The translations under genes and the position numbers were made by a program. Shown here in pieces: positions 31,084 through 44,032 of a stretch of DNA of 64,000 bases. The notes under the pieces were generated by a model. It did no database searches. It had not been told where the DNA came from and worked only from the letters and a program-made list of their open reading frames with translations. Source of the DNA: Petunia secreta (taxonomy: Eukaryota > Streptophyta > Magnoliopsida > Solanales > Solanaceae); contig JARKIP010000099.1 of NCBI GenBank assembly GCA_029990175.1, positions 186,001-250,000 of the forward strand, written 5' to 3'. The first letter of the stretch is position 1; each line of letters begins with the position of its first letter.

Positions 31084-32381
31084 TGTATACATATATCATA
31101 TATATAACTTTTTTTTGGTAGTATATCATGGTGTAAAAAAATAGGATTAAGGCTCAAAGAAGGGTTCTAAAAGGTAAAATATATATAATTGGAAAGAAAA
31201 GTGAGAGGCTAGAATTGTTTATCAAAGAAGGCCTAATTTTATTTTTTTAAAATCAGTATCATCTATTATTTCGCCTTGAAGAACATTCAGAGCAAGTTCT
31301 AGCCAAGTTTATTGATTCTACCTTCTTTGTAATCATAATTTTTCTCAATTCCAATGATTTCTTGAGTTGAAGATCTTTTCTCTTGCTTTCACAAAGTCAA
31401 AATCAAAGATATGAAAAATCATCTGGTGAATATAAAAACAATAATATTGTACATGGTGAAAAAAAAATTATATTGTTAATTTAAGACCTACAATAAGATC
31501 ATAAATAAGAAGAAAATAGTAAATAATAAAAAATACATAATTATATAATAGACTTTAGAAATAACAAAACAACCCTCCCCCATACTTGAACGTTTCATTC
31601 TCCTGGATGAAAATATTCTTTTAGACAAGTGATACAAAAGGAGAGTGAAAAAAAAATGGAGAAGGATCAAATGGTTTTTGGATTATATAATATAATTAAT
31701 AAAAAATATACTATATTATTAGTAAAATAAAAATCTTTTTGGCTTTCAAATATACGATCACAAAAGAAGGCTTGAAAGAAATTGTGACCACACATATTCT
31801 ATGTGTAATAGACTGACTAATTTAACACCTTAACAGTCATGAGGTCCTGGTTTGAATATAAACCATAAAATTACCTGTGCCAACATTAGAATTGCATAAT
31901 TGAATGGTTAACCAACCAGTAACTTAGGCATACCGATCACCATGGAGTTACTCCTGTCTAGGTGACTCTATTTTTGTAGAGGGCTTCATGAGATGTTCCG
32001 GTTGTACAATAATCTGGATATTGACCAGATCAATTGGTTAAGCATTTAATTAGTCGGATCTATGTTGGACTTATAAGGCTCCATTGCTTCTCCCTCAATG
32101 GCTACGGATGAAAAACTTTTTTTTTTTTGTGTCAACGCATTAAAAGAAATAAAACAAGCATAAAGAGGAAAAAAAATTTATATACGTGCACTCAAAAACT
32201 TTAAAAAAAAAAGGCGTAAGAAAATTCTTTTAAAGTATTTTTTTTTCTTTCTTCGTGAACTAGTAAACTCCATTCCTAATTCAGAATCAGTATTTCATTT
32301 TCTCTTATTGAGTTTACTTTTGGAGCTTATTAAGTCAAGAGCATCAAAAGATATTTTATTTATGTGTTCATGCTTGATTTT
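30448..32381 (-). other. Non-coding 3' half of the Athila-like element, unit A
   Basis: About 1.9 kb is AT-rich with no long frame. It includes an AT-dinucleotide array (31033-31075 here, longer in unit B) and a patch near 30600-30870 with weak codon-like structure that might be an eroded pol tail. It is repeated in units B and C with a few substitutions. Confidence 0.6.
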
Positions 32382-33481
32382 TTATTTCTTTGTCTTGTCC
32401 TTAGCAGTAAAATTACTATCAATGAGGATTCTCAACTTACATTTTTCTTGATGATCATTCCATGCATTTTCCTGAATATCTCCAATAACAAAGTCCACAG
32501 AGTCATAGTGATCAAAAGAAACTGAAGAATGATAGTCAAATAAATTTATATTAAATCCATTTATCTTTATGACTTCCTCTTCTTCATTTTCATCTAATTT
32601 AGTCAAATATTGTGGATAAGTAGAATCGGATAAGAATTCAGGACCTGGTGATTCAAATTCTATCAAACTCATTGTAAGCCAACTTTACCAGATCTAAATC
32701 TTTTTCTTGAGTGATGGTATTTTTTTCACATGATATTGTTTCATTTAATTGCTCATTACCATCATTTAAGGAGATTACCATACTGACTAATTGAATTAAT
32801 TGCATTGTGATGTCAGTAATGGTTGTATGGGACTGTGCAATTTTCTTATCAGTAATTTTCATAAAATTAAGCACATATTCTTTCAAACTCACATCCACCT
32901 CTTGAGGTGGTTGGCTCTCATTGTTTTGATTCTCTTGTAAATATTGGTTGCACTCCGGATTGCAGTCATATCTACTAGAATCAATGTACCTGTCAGAACT
33001 AGAACCGACGTAAGCTTGGTCATCAAATAAACTACAAAGAGGAGGATTACATGCTTGACATGTATGCCCAAGGTGATTTCTACCACAATATTCACAAGTA
33101 ACGGTCTTTTGGTTTATCAACTCCTCCATGTCTTTCATTCTCCTTTGATCGATTAGTTTTTCAATCTCTTTCAGTTTTCCAGAATCACTATATGAAAATT
33201 TGTTACTTGTTTGGCATCCATGATTATGTTGATTTTCACCATAATATTTGCAAGTAGCAAATCTTTGGTTGGCTTTTTCAAATTAGTCTCTTAGAATCAT
33301 CATATGAGAATGTGTCATCTGTTTGAAAAAACTCATCAAAAAAGTCCTCATCATATTCCTTAGTGATTGATTGACAATTCAATGTTGAATGTTGTCCACC
33401 ACATAGATTACAAGTGATAATCTTTTGACAATGATTTTCTGTCAACTCGGCAAAGTTAATGCTTGATCGATCAAAGTTCAT
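32382..33481 (-). pseudogene. Athila-like gag-type protein with CCHC knuckles, unit A
   Basis: The first frame (33481-33278) has knuckle CNLCGGQHSTLNC. After a frame change the next part has a degenerate knuckle CKYYGENQHNHGC and a good one CEYCGRNHLGHTC (33138-32653). It ends with a helical block SLKEYVLNFMKITDKKIAQ like the C-terminal part of Athila gag. A third ORF (32672-32382), overlapping by 20 bp, starts MSLIEFESPGPEF and is acidic. In unit A a serine codon has become TAA, shortening it by 29 residues relative to B and C. No enzyme domain is seen. Confidence 0.65.
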
Positions 33482-33663
33482 TTTTTTTAGTCCAGTGATA
33501 TAATCTTTAGAAGCTCTTTTTTTTTAAAAAAAAAAAAAGTCTTGTTAGTAGTACTAATAATAATAGTAGTTAGTTAGTAATAATAATAATAATTATAATA
33601 ATAATAATAAAAGTTCTGAAAGTAGTAAAAAAATATAATTAACCTGAAGTAGATGTTTGCCAA

Positions 33664-33682
33664 TCCCCGGCAATGGCGCCAA
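33664..33682 (-). promoter_or_regulatory. Primer binding site of the Athila-like element
   Basis: The minus strand reads ttggcgccattgccgggg just inside the LTR end (ctcgtca at 33688). It repeats in units B and C at the matching positions (about +7217-7230 and +14440). Confidence 0.85.
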
Positions 33683-33687
33683 AAATT

Positions 33688-34715
33688 TGACGAGTCCAAA
33701 GTGTATATGATTTTCCTGCTCGTTCTTGTCAAATTCTAATATAGTTTAAGATATCGTCCCACAGAGATTGGAACCACCTAGGCTACATGTTTATATTATC
33801 TTTGTTACTATGTGAGAAGATAAATTGATGAAAGGAGAGTTGATTATAAGTTCTAAGTACTGAAAATAAAAACAATAAATATTTTTGATTTTTTTAAAAA
33901 TAAAATATAGAGGTTGAGATATTTTGATTTTGCAAGATAAAACTATTACAATAGAATAAAATATTTATTATTTATTTCTCCGTTTTAATGAAATGATCGC
34001 TTATTTCTAATTCAATCAAATCACATAAAAGAAATCTATTAAAAGCACCACTTGCGCTTATACCATTAATTGATTAACAGTGAAATAGAGACCTTGTTTA
34101 AAGAATAATTTCTTATTTCTAATTCAATCACTTCACGTAACAACAATTTCATAATAGCACCACTTGCGCTTATACTATTAATCTATTGAAGTTAGTGACC
34201 TTAAACAATAACCGCTTAATAGTATCACTCTCGCTTATACTATTAAGCGATTAAAGTAATGGCTTTAAACAAGAAGTATTTCGGTTGAGTACACCAAGTG
34301 AGCAAAAACCTCTTTCGATTAGCTTTTAATAAATCAATAAACTTATTTGAATCGATTCCTCCGTGAGAATTAGAATTGAAAGAAATAAGATAATGATTAT
34401 GGTAAAACATGGTGTACAAAGATGATTAAGAAAGAACCTCAACACGACAAGATAATAAAATTTTGACATCTATTATAATAATTTTATCAAACTTTATCTA
34501 ATATCCCAACCTAAGAAAATTACTCCATTATGGAGAAAACATAAAAACTAAAGAAAAATATTAATATTCCTACAAAGACAAAAAGAAAAACTAAAAGAAG
34601 AAAGAGCAAGACTAGTTCTTGCAAAGTAAATTAGAAAAGAAAATTGGATGTCGTTTCTTCAAAACATTGCATTCCTATTTATAAAGTTCAAGGTCCCGAT
34701 GCATTTGTAGATAGT
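33688..34715 (-). repeat. 5' LTR of the Athila-like element, downstream part
   Basis: On the minus strand this begins at the chromovirus junction (actatctacaaatgc), carries a TATA box (tataaata near 34673-34680), has internal tandem repeats of cttatttctaattcaatca and caccacttgcgcttata words (33990-34260), and ends ctcgtca before the primer site. The rest of this LTR lies beyond the chromovirus, as the 27 bp remnant at 58010-58036. Confidence 0.75.
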
Positions 34716-36801
34716 TAACACAACCCAGAATTCGGTTAGGCCGTGCGGGCACCCGACATCCTCCCCTAGACCCGTCGGGCGAACCCTTACCAATTAAATT
34801 AGGAAAATAAATATAATAATTCATAAATAAGGACAAGACTTAAAACAAAAACACAGACATACTGATACCTCTAAACTGTACAAAAGAAATTACAGCTGAC
34901 TACCCAACATACTAGGTTTAGGGCTATCCAGACTAGACATCTAAGAGTACAAAAGAAGACAGATACCTCCTGAAGGGAGCAAAATGCAACTGAAATGATA
35001 ACCAATAAACTGGTGGCCATCCAGAATAAAAGTTGGCTCACCCTGACAGTTGAAGTTGTCTTCGCTCCTTCACAACGTGGCGAACTCAATCCTGGAGCGA
35101 ACCTGCCGAAATAAAATAGATAGACAAGAAACAAACAACAAACAAGGGTGAGTCAAAAGGAATCAATAAGTGGGGCAGACTAGCCACCTCAAAGAATAGG
35201 ATAGCTAGCCAGGGAGAAGAAACAGATAAACCAAATTCCTCTTATTTAAATTATGAAAAGGCAGAGCCAGATAATAACTAGAAACACGTATAGGATGAAA
35301 AACTCATCAACAACCAGGAACGTAAGATAACCAAAACATATAGGTAACCCGAACACATCAACAATCAGAAACACATCCTGTTGCGGCGTGCAACCCGATC
35401 CATATATACATATGGTCGCGGCGTGCAATCCAATCCATATTTTTATACCGCTGCGACGTGCAACCCGATCCATATATTTATACCGTTGCAGCGTGCAACC
35501 CGATCCCCGCAACCCAGAATACGAGCCAGAAATATATAGACAAATAAGCAATGCACGTATAAGCAGAACAGTAGTTATGTACCACAAGTCCACACAATGG
35601 TACGAAATGAAATGAAATGAGATGAAATGAAATATGATGTAGAGGGTCACATGTGTCAAATGAATAGAGCGGAATCCTCCTACTCCAGGGCGGAATCCTC
35701 CTACCCTCAATATGATGCAATGGAGCGGAATCCTCCTCCTCCTAGGGCAGAATCCTCCTACCCTCAATATGATGCAATGGAGCAGAATCCTCCTGCTCCT
35801 GGGGAGGAATCCACCTACCCTCAATATGATGCAATGAAGCAGAATCCTCCTGCTCCTGGGGCGGAATCCTCCTACCCCTCAATATGTGCAATGGAGCGGA
35901 ATCCTCATACCCCTCAATATGTGCAATGGAGCGGAATCCTCCTGCTCCTGGGGCGGAATCCTCCTACCCCTCAATATGTGCAATGTAATGCGTATGAATG
36001 CAATATGATGCTATGCAGTCACATATGCCTGATACCTATCTCCTGCGCGGGACTCTCATCGTCTACCAGGAGATATATGCAATAATGACCCTTCACCAAC
36101 TCGGGACTCTCATCGCAAACCGGGAAGTATATGCAATAATGACCTTTCACCGGTGCGGAATCTCATCGCCAACCGGGAATTATATGACATAATGACCCTT
36201 CACCAGTGCGGGACTCTCATCGCCAACCGGGAAGTATATGTAATGCTCAATACCAGAGTGCAATGCTCATACGCTCAATGCAATACCAACAACAGGGCAT
36301 AACATACAATATACAATGTAAATTCAAAGCTAAGGCATAATGAGTACACCTATCGGCAGCTACACACGTAAGGAACACGTGGTAGAAAATCCACGAGGCT
36401 AAGTGCCTCCAAAGAAATGGATATAAACACTTACCTCTTCCAAAAGTTGGTATTGCTAATCAACAACCGCTTTATCCTTTGGTTTCATTGCCAAACGATC
36501 CCACTCTTAATGTTCCAGGATGAAAATTCTACTTTCATCCGGCCCCTTTTCTCATTTTCTGGCATTTTTATTTACTGCGTTATTTCATTTATTCTCTGTT
36601 CTCGCTTCTGATGTTTCTGTTTTTGGTAACAACTTAGCATATATGCTAACTATGCTACACCGCCATTTGGTCACTTTGCTCTTTCTTTCTCATTTTATCT
36701 TTTTCCCTCTTTTTTGTTTTATTTTATTTTATTTTCTTTTCTTAATGAAAATTAAAACGGTGCACTATGATATTCGAAATAATTCCAACTTTTGAATATA
36801 A
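34716..36801 (-). repeat. Chromovirus LTR fragment, unit A
   Basis: Matches 49159-51244 and the right LTR from 54890. It contains three minisatellite blocks: gcgtgcaacccgatcc words (about 35385-35510), cggaatcctcct words (about 35668-35985) and gggactctcatcgccaaccggga words with a 53-54 bp period (about 36049-36240). ORFs read across these blocks are repeat artefacts. It is cut at gtta (36802), where the next unit starts. Confidence 0.9.
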
Positions 36802-38247
36802 GTTAGAAAATATTGTGTCGGTGCCCAAGAAGGATGGTGATGGATATAATTTATTCATATATTTTCATAGTTAAATATTAAGTATTTTTAAATAAAATGT
36901 GAATCAATATATCCATCTCTCGCATATTTTCTAACATATTTTGCAGGACGAAGAACATATTAAAAGTAAAGAAAAAGAATGGAATAATCATCAATGACAA
37001 TATTGTTCATAGTGCAATTATAGCACCGATGATTCTTGTCTATAATTTTACTACGGTGAAGAGCAAAGTGCAAATGGAAGAAAAAGTCATCAATTCAAGA
37101 CACCTTTGCTACTACGGGAAAATACCAAGACCTTACCTAACTTTCATCAATGACCATATGGGAATATTTTGTAGGAGAAATAATAATAAATTCGAAGAAA
37201 GCAAGACGGAAGAGCAAATGTGAAATTCATCTAGGAATTGCTACTAGATTGATCTAGTGATGAATTTCACATTTGCTCTTCCGTCTTGCTTTTTTCGAAT
37301 TTATCATTATTTCTCCTACAAAATATTCCCCTATGGTCATTGATGAAAGTTAGGTAAGGTCTTGGTATTTTCCCGTAGTAGCAAAGGTGTCTTGAATTGA
37401 TGACTTTTTCTTCCATTTGCACTTCGCTCTTCACTGTAGTAAAATTATAGACAAGAATCATCGGTGCTATAATTCATTATGAACAATATAGTCATTGATG
37501 ATTATTCCATTCTTTTTCTTTACTTTTAATATGTTCTTCGTCCTACAAAATATGTTAGAAAATATGCGAGAGATGGATATATTTATTCACATTTTATTTA
37601 AAAATGCTTAATATTTAACTATGAAAATATATGAATAAATTATATCCATCAAATTCCCCCATACTTGAATCTTTGCTCGTCCTCGAGGATAAAGTTTTAT
37701 ATATATATATAAATTCACAATCTTTGTAGGGTAGAAAATTTATTCAAGATAAACTTCTTTTATCATGCTCAATGTCTTTTTTTTTCTTCACCAAATTCTT
37801 TGTATTTTTCTGAATTTTGTCTTGATCAACAAGAACTTGCAGCTTCTCTCCTTGAATCTTTCAAAATTGATAGAGTTATGATCATGTATTCAGTAAGTAT
37901 CATAGTCTTGTCCATTGGCTTGCTCTTCATGGTCATCTCCACTAATAAAGATTTAATACTGATTTTCAAAATCCTTTTAGGACTTTTCATGGCTTGTAAT
38001 GTTAGGCTTCAGGCAGGTAGGATAAGGATATTTGATAGTGACTGTTCTTCTTCTAGCTTTGAGCAAACATTTCTCAAAATTTTCTCCATTAGGTAATACT
38101 TCTTTTTTTTTTTTCATCAAAATTTTTTTTTAATCTCATACATATACAAATATTCACAACATTGCGTCTTTTTGTAATATTTCTTCTTTTTGGTGATGTT
38201 TAATCTTTGCGCATTCAAAGCTGGAAGAAATAATAACTCTTTTTTCT

Positions 38248-38313
<66 letters not shown>

Positions 38314-41300
38314 TGTATACATATATCATATATATAACTTTTTTTTGGTAGTATATCATGGTGTAAAAAAATAGGATTAAGGCTCAAAGAAGGGTTCTAA
38401 AAGGTAAAATATATATAATTGGAAAGAAAATTGAGAGGCTAGAATTGTTTATCAAAGAAGGCCTAATTTTATTTTTTTAAAATCAGTATCATCTATTATT
38501 TCGCCTTGAAGAACATTCAGAGCAAGTTCTAGCCAAGTTTATTGATTCTACCTTCTTTGTAATCATAATTTTTCTCAATTCCAATGATTTCTTGAGTTGA
38601 AGATCTTTTCTCTTGCTTTCACAAAGTCAAAATCAAAGATATGAAAAATCATCTGGTGAATATAAAAACAATAATATTGTACATGGTGAAAAAAAAATTA
38701 TATTGTTAATTAAAGACCTACAATAAGATCATAAATAAGAAGAAAATAGTAAATAATAAAAAATACATAATTATATAATAGACTTTAGAAATAACAAAAC
38801 AACCCTCCCCCATACTTGAACGTTTCATTCTCCTGGATGAAAATATTCTTTTAGACAAGTGATACAAAAGGAGAGTGAAAAAAAATGGAGAAGGATCAAA
38901 TGGTTTTTGGATTATATAATATAATTAATAAAAAATATACTATATTATTAGTAAAATAAAAATCTTTTTGGCTTTCAAATATACGATCACAAAAGAAGGC
39001 TTGAAAGAAATTGTGACCACACATATTCTATGTGTAATAGACTGACTAATTTAACACCTTAACAGTCATGAGGTCCTGGTTTGAATATAAACCATAAAAT
39101 TACCTGTGCCAACATTAGAATTGCATAATTGAATGGTTAACCAACCAGTAACTTAGGCATACCGATCACCATGGAGTTACTCCTGTCTAGGTGACTCTAT
39201 TTTTGTAGAGGGCTTCATGAGATGTTCCGGTTGTACAATAATCTGGATATTGACCAGATCAATTGGTTAAGCATTTAATTAGTCGGATCTATGTTGGACT
39301 TATAAGGCTCCATTGCTTCTCCCTCAATGGCTACGGATGAAAAACTTTTTTTTTTTGTGTCAACGCATTAAAAGAAATAAAACAAGCATAAAGAGGAAAA
39401 AAAATTTATATACGTGCACTCAAAAACTTTAAAAAAAAAAGGCGTAAGAAAATTCTTTTAAAGTATTTTTTTTTCTTTCTTCGTGAACTAGTAAACTCCA
39501 TTCCTAATTCAGAATCAGTATTTCATTTTCTCTTATTGAGTTTACTTTTGGAGCTTATTAAGTCAAGAGCATCAAAAGATATTTTATTTATGTGTTCATG
39601 CTTGATTTTTGATTTCTTTGTCTTGTCCTTAGCAGTAAAATTACTATCAATGAGGATTCTCAACTTACATTTTTCTTGATGATCATTCCATGCATTTTCC
39701 TGAATATCTCCAATAACAAAGTCCACAGAGTCATAGTGATCAAAAGAAACTGAAGAATGATAGTCAAATAAATTTATATTAAATCCATTTATCTTTATGA
39801 CTTCCTCTTCTTCATTTTCATCTAATTTAGTCAAATATTGTGGATAAGTAGAATCGGATAAGAATTCAGGACCTGGTGATTCAAATTCTATCAAACTCAT
39901 TGTAAGCCAACTTTACCAGATCTAAATCTTTTTCTTGAGTGATGGTATTTTTTTCACATGATATTGTTTCATTTAATTGCTCATTACCATCATTTAAGGA
40001 GATTACCATACTGACTAATTGAATTAATTGCATTGTGATGTCAGTAATGGTTGTATGGGACTGTGCAATTTTCTTATCAGTAATTTTCATAAAATTAAGC
40101 ACATATTCTTTCAAACTCACATCCACCTCTTGAGGTGGTTGGCTCTCATTGTTTTGATTCTCTTGTAAATATTGGTTGCACTCCGGATTGCAGTCATATC
40201 TACTAGAATCAATGTACCTGTCAGAACTAGAACCGACGTAAGCTTGGTCATCAAATAAACTACAAAGAGGAGGATTACATGCTTGACATGTATGCCCAAG
40301 GTGATTTCTACCACAATATTCACAAGTAACGGTCTTTTGGTTTATCAACTCCTCCATGTCTTTCATTCTCCTTTGATCGATTAGTTTTTCAATCTCTTTC
40401 AGTTTTCCAGAATCACTATATGAAAATTTGTTACTTGTTTGGCATCCATGATTATGTTGATTTTCACCATAATATTTGCAAGTAGCAAATCTTTGGTTGG
40501 CTTTTTCAAATTAGTCTCTTAGAATCATCATATGAGAATGTGTCATCTGTTTGAAAAAACTCATCAAAAAAGTCCTCATCATATTCCTTAGTGATTGATT
40601 GACAATTCAATGTTGAATGTTGTCCACCACATAGATTACAAGTGATAATCTTTTGACAATGATTTTCTGTCAACTCGGCAAAGTTAATGCTTGATCGATC
40701 AAAGTTCATTTTTTTTAGTCCAGTGATATAATCTTTAGAAGCTCTTTTTTTAAAAAAAAAAAAAAAGTCTTGTTAGTAGTACTAATAATAATAGTAGTTA
40801 GTTAGTAATAATAATAATAATTATAATAATAATAATAATAAAAGTTCTGAAAGTAGTAAAAAAATATAATTAACCTGAAGTAGATGTTTGCCAATCCCCG
40901 GCAATGGCGCCAAAAATTTGACGAGTCCAAAGTGTATATGATTTTCCTGCTCGTTCTTGTCAAATTCTAATATAGTTTAAGATATCGTCCCACAGAGATT
41001 GGAACCACCTAGGCTACATGTTTATATTATCTTTGTTACTATGTGAGAAGATAAATTGATGAAAGGAGAGTTGATTATAAGTTCTAAGTACTGAAAATAA
41101 AAACAATAAATATTTTTGATTTTTTTAAAAATAAAATATAGAGGTTGAGATATTTTGATTTTGCAAGATAAAACTATTACAATAGAATAAAATATTTATT
41201 ATTTATTTCTCCGTTTTAATGAAATGATCGCTTATTTCTAATTCAATCAAATCACATAAAAGAAATCTATTAAAAGCACCACTTGCGCTTATACCATTAA

Positions 41301-44032
41301 TTGATTAACAGTGAAATAGAGACCTTGTTTAAAGAATAATTTCTTATTTCTAATTCAATCACTTCACGTAACAACAATTTCATAATAGCACCACTTGCGC
41401 TTATACTATTAATCTATTGAAGTTAGTGACCTTAAACAATAACCGCTTAATAGTATCACTCTCGCTTATACTATTAAGCGATTAAAGTAATGGCTTTAAA
41501 CAAGAAGTATTTCGGTTGAGTACACCAAGTGAGCAAAAACCTCTTTCGATTAGCTTTTAATAAATCAATAAACTTATTTGAATCGATTCCTCCGTGAGAA
41601 TTAGAATTGAAAGAAATAAGATAATGATTATGGTAAAACATGGTGTACAAAGATGATTAAGAAAGAACCTCAACACGACAAGATAATAAAATTTTGACAT
41701 CTATTATAATAATTTTATCAAACTTTATCTAATATCCCAACCTAAGAAAATTACTCCATTATGGAGAAAACATAAAAACTAAAGAAAAATATTAATATTC
41801 CTACAAAGACAAAAAGAAAAACTAAAAGAAGAAAGAGCAAGACTAGTTCTTGCAAAGTAAATTAGAAAAGAAAATTGGATGTCGTTTCTTCAAAACATTG
41901 CATTCCTATTTATAAAGTTCAAGGTCCCGATGCATTTGTAGATAGTTAACACAACCCAGAATTCGGTTAGGCCGTGCGGGCACCCGACATCCTCCCCTAG
42001 ACCCGTCGGGCGAACCCTTACCAATTAAATTAGGAAAATAAATATAATAATTCATAAATAAGGACAAGACTTAAAACAAAAACACAGACATACTGATACC
42101 TCTAAACTGTACAAAAGAAATTACAGCTGACTACCCAACATACTAGGTTTAGGGCTATCCAGACTAGACATCTAAGAGTACAAAAGAAGACAGATACCTC
42201 CTGAAGGGAGCAAAATGCAACTGAAATGATAACCAATAAACTGGTGGCCATCCAGAATAAAAGTTGGCTCACCCTGACAGCTGAAGTTGTCTTCGCTCCT
42301 TCACAACGTGGCGAACTCAATCCTGGAGCGAACCTGCCGAAATAAAATAGATAGACAAGAAACAAACAACAAACAAGGGTGAGTCAAAAGGAATCAATAA
42401 GTGGGGCAGACTAGCCACCTCAAAGAATAGGATAGCTAGCCAGGGAGAAGAAACAGATAAACCAAATTCCTCTTATTTAAATTATGAAAAGGCAGAGCCA
42501 GATAATAACTAGAAACACGTATAGGATGAAAAACTCATCAACAACCAGGAACGTAAGATAACCAAAACATATAGGTATCCCGAACACATCAACAATCAGA
42601 AACACATCCTGTTGCGGCGTGCAACCCGATCCATATATACATATGGTCGCGGCGTGCAATCCAATCCATATTTTTATACCGCTGCGACGTGCAACCCGAT
42701 CCATATATTTATACCGTTGCAGCGTGCAACCCGATCCCCGCAACCCAGAATACGAGCCAGAAATATATAGACAAATAAGCAATGCACGTATAAGCAGAAC
42801 AGTAGTTATGTACCACAAGTCCACACAATGGTACGAAATGAAATGAAATGAGATGAAATGAAATATGATGTAGAGGGTCACATGTGTCAAATGAATAGAG
42901 CGGAATCCTCCTACTCCAGGGCGGAATCCTCCTACCCTCAATATGATGCAATGGAGCGGAATCCTCCTCCTCCTAGGGCAGAATCCTCCTACCCTCAATA
43001 TGATGCAATGGAGCAGAATCCTCCTGCTCCTGGGGAGGAATCCACCTACCCTCAATATGATGCAATGAAGCAGAATCCTCCTGCTCCTGGGGCGGAATCC
43101 TCCTACCCCTCAATATGTGCAATGGAGCGGAATCCTCATACCCCTCAATATGTGCAATGGAGCGGAATCCTCCTGCTCCTGGGGCGGAATCCTCCTACCC
43201 CTCAATATGTGCAATGTAATGCGTATGAATGCAATATGATGCTATGCAGTCACATATGCCTGATACCTATCTCCTGCGCGGGACTCTCATCGTCTACCAG
43301 GAGATATATGCAATAATGACCCTTCACCAACTCGGGACTCTCATCGCAAACCGGGAAGTATATGCAATAATGACCTTTCACCGGTGCGGAATCTCATCGC
43401 CAACCGGGAATTATATGCAATAATGACCCTTCACCAGTGCGGGACTCTCATCGCCAACCGGGAAGTATATGCAATGCTCAATACCAGAGTGCAATGCTCA
43501 TATGCTCAATGCAATACCAACAACAGGGCATAACATACAATATACAATGTAAATTCAAAGCTAAGGCATAATGAGTACACCTATCGGCAGCTACACACGT
43601 AAGGAACACGTGGTAGAAAATCCACGAGGCTAAGTGCCTCCAAAGAAATGGATATAAACACTTACCTCTTCCAAAAGTTGGTATTGCTAATCAACAACCG
43701 CTTTATCCTTTGGTTTCATTGCCAAACGATCCCACTCTTAATGTTCCAGGATGAAAATTCTACTTTCATCCGGCCCCTTTTCTCATTTTCTGGCATTTTT
43801 ATTTACTGCGTTATTTCATTTATTCTCTGTTCTCGCTTCTGATGTTTCTGTTTTTGGTAACAACTTAGCATATATGCTAACTATGCTACACCGCCATTTG
43901 GTCACTTTGCTCTTTCTTTCTCATTTTATCTTTTTCCCTCTTTTTTGTTTTATTTTATTTTATTTTCTTTTCTTAATGAAAATTAAAACGGTGCACTATG
44001 ATATTCGAAATAATTCCAACTTTTGAATATAA
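36802..44032. repeat. 7.2 kb composite tandem unit B (7231 bp)
   Basis: Head-to-tail copy of unit A: Ogre sliver (36802-36837), Athila-like element with palindrome (36838-41946), chromovirus LTR fragment (41947-44032). Its AT array (38250-38305) is about 12 bp longer than in A. The gag-type ORFs are at 40709-40506, 40366-39881 and 39900-39523 on the minus strand; the last is full length here. Confidence 0.95.
39523..40709 (-). pseudogene. Athila-like gag-type ORF cluster, unit B
   Basis: Same three overlapping frames and CCHC knuckles as in unit A. The third ORF is intact here (125 residues, ending KSKLNKRK), which shows that the shorter form in unit A is a later nonsense change. The break between the first and second frames is shared by all units, so it predates the triplication. 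Confidence 0.65.

Larger units (their letters stand above)
29621..34715 (-). mobile_element. Athila-like non-autonomous (gag-only) LTR element, unit A
   Basis: Read on the minus strand: 5' LTR part (34715-33688, with TATA box), primer site ttggcgccattgccgggg (33682-33664), gag-like ORFs with CCHC knuckles (33481-32382), about 1.9 kb of non-coding sequence, polypurine tract gtatgggggaattt (30447-30435), and an LTR start TGATGGATATAA at 30434. It sits in Ogre RT with TSD gatgg (29616-29620; right partner 58037-58041). No protease, RT, RNase H or integrase is present, so it must be mobilised in trans (LARD-like). Primer site and knuckle type (CxxCGGxHxxxxC) point to the Athila/Tat branch. Its 3' LTR is abnormal (see the palindrome). 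Confidence 0.82.
29585..36801. repeat. 7.2 kb composite tandem unit A (7217 bp)
   Basis: The unit contains 36 bp of Ogre RT (29585-29620), the Athila-like element (29621-34715) and about 2.1 kb of chromovirus LTR (34716-36801). Its start gttagaaaatattgtgtcgg recurs at 36802 and 44033. Unit A differs from B and C by a handful of substitutions and by AT-run length. Confidence 0.95.

Noticed and set aside
30899..31129. Ile-Tyr-rich ORF in the Athila-like element (also units B and C)
   Set aside because: Length varies only with the AT microsatellite, and the frame has no conserved domain.
33530..33612. A/T homopolymer and (AAT)n runs as a regulatory signal
   Set aside because: They vary in length among the three units as simple repeats do, with no associated motif.
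35246..36192. ORFs of 192, 152, 80, 75 and 64 codons in the chromovirus LTR, repeated in every unit
   Set aside because: They run through minisatellite blocks (cggaatcctcct, cccgatccatat) and translate the repeats in several frames at once. LTRs of this class do not encode proteins there.
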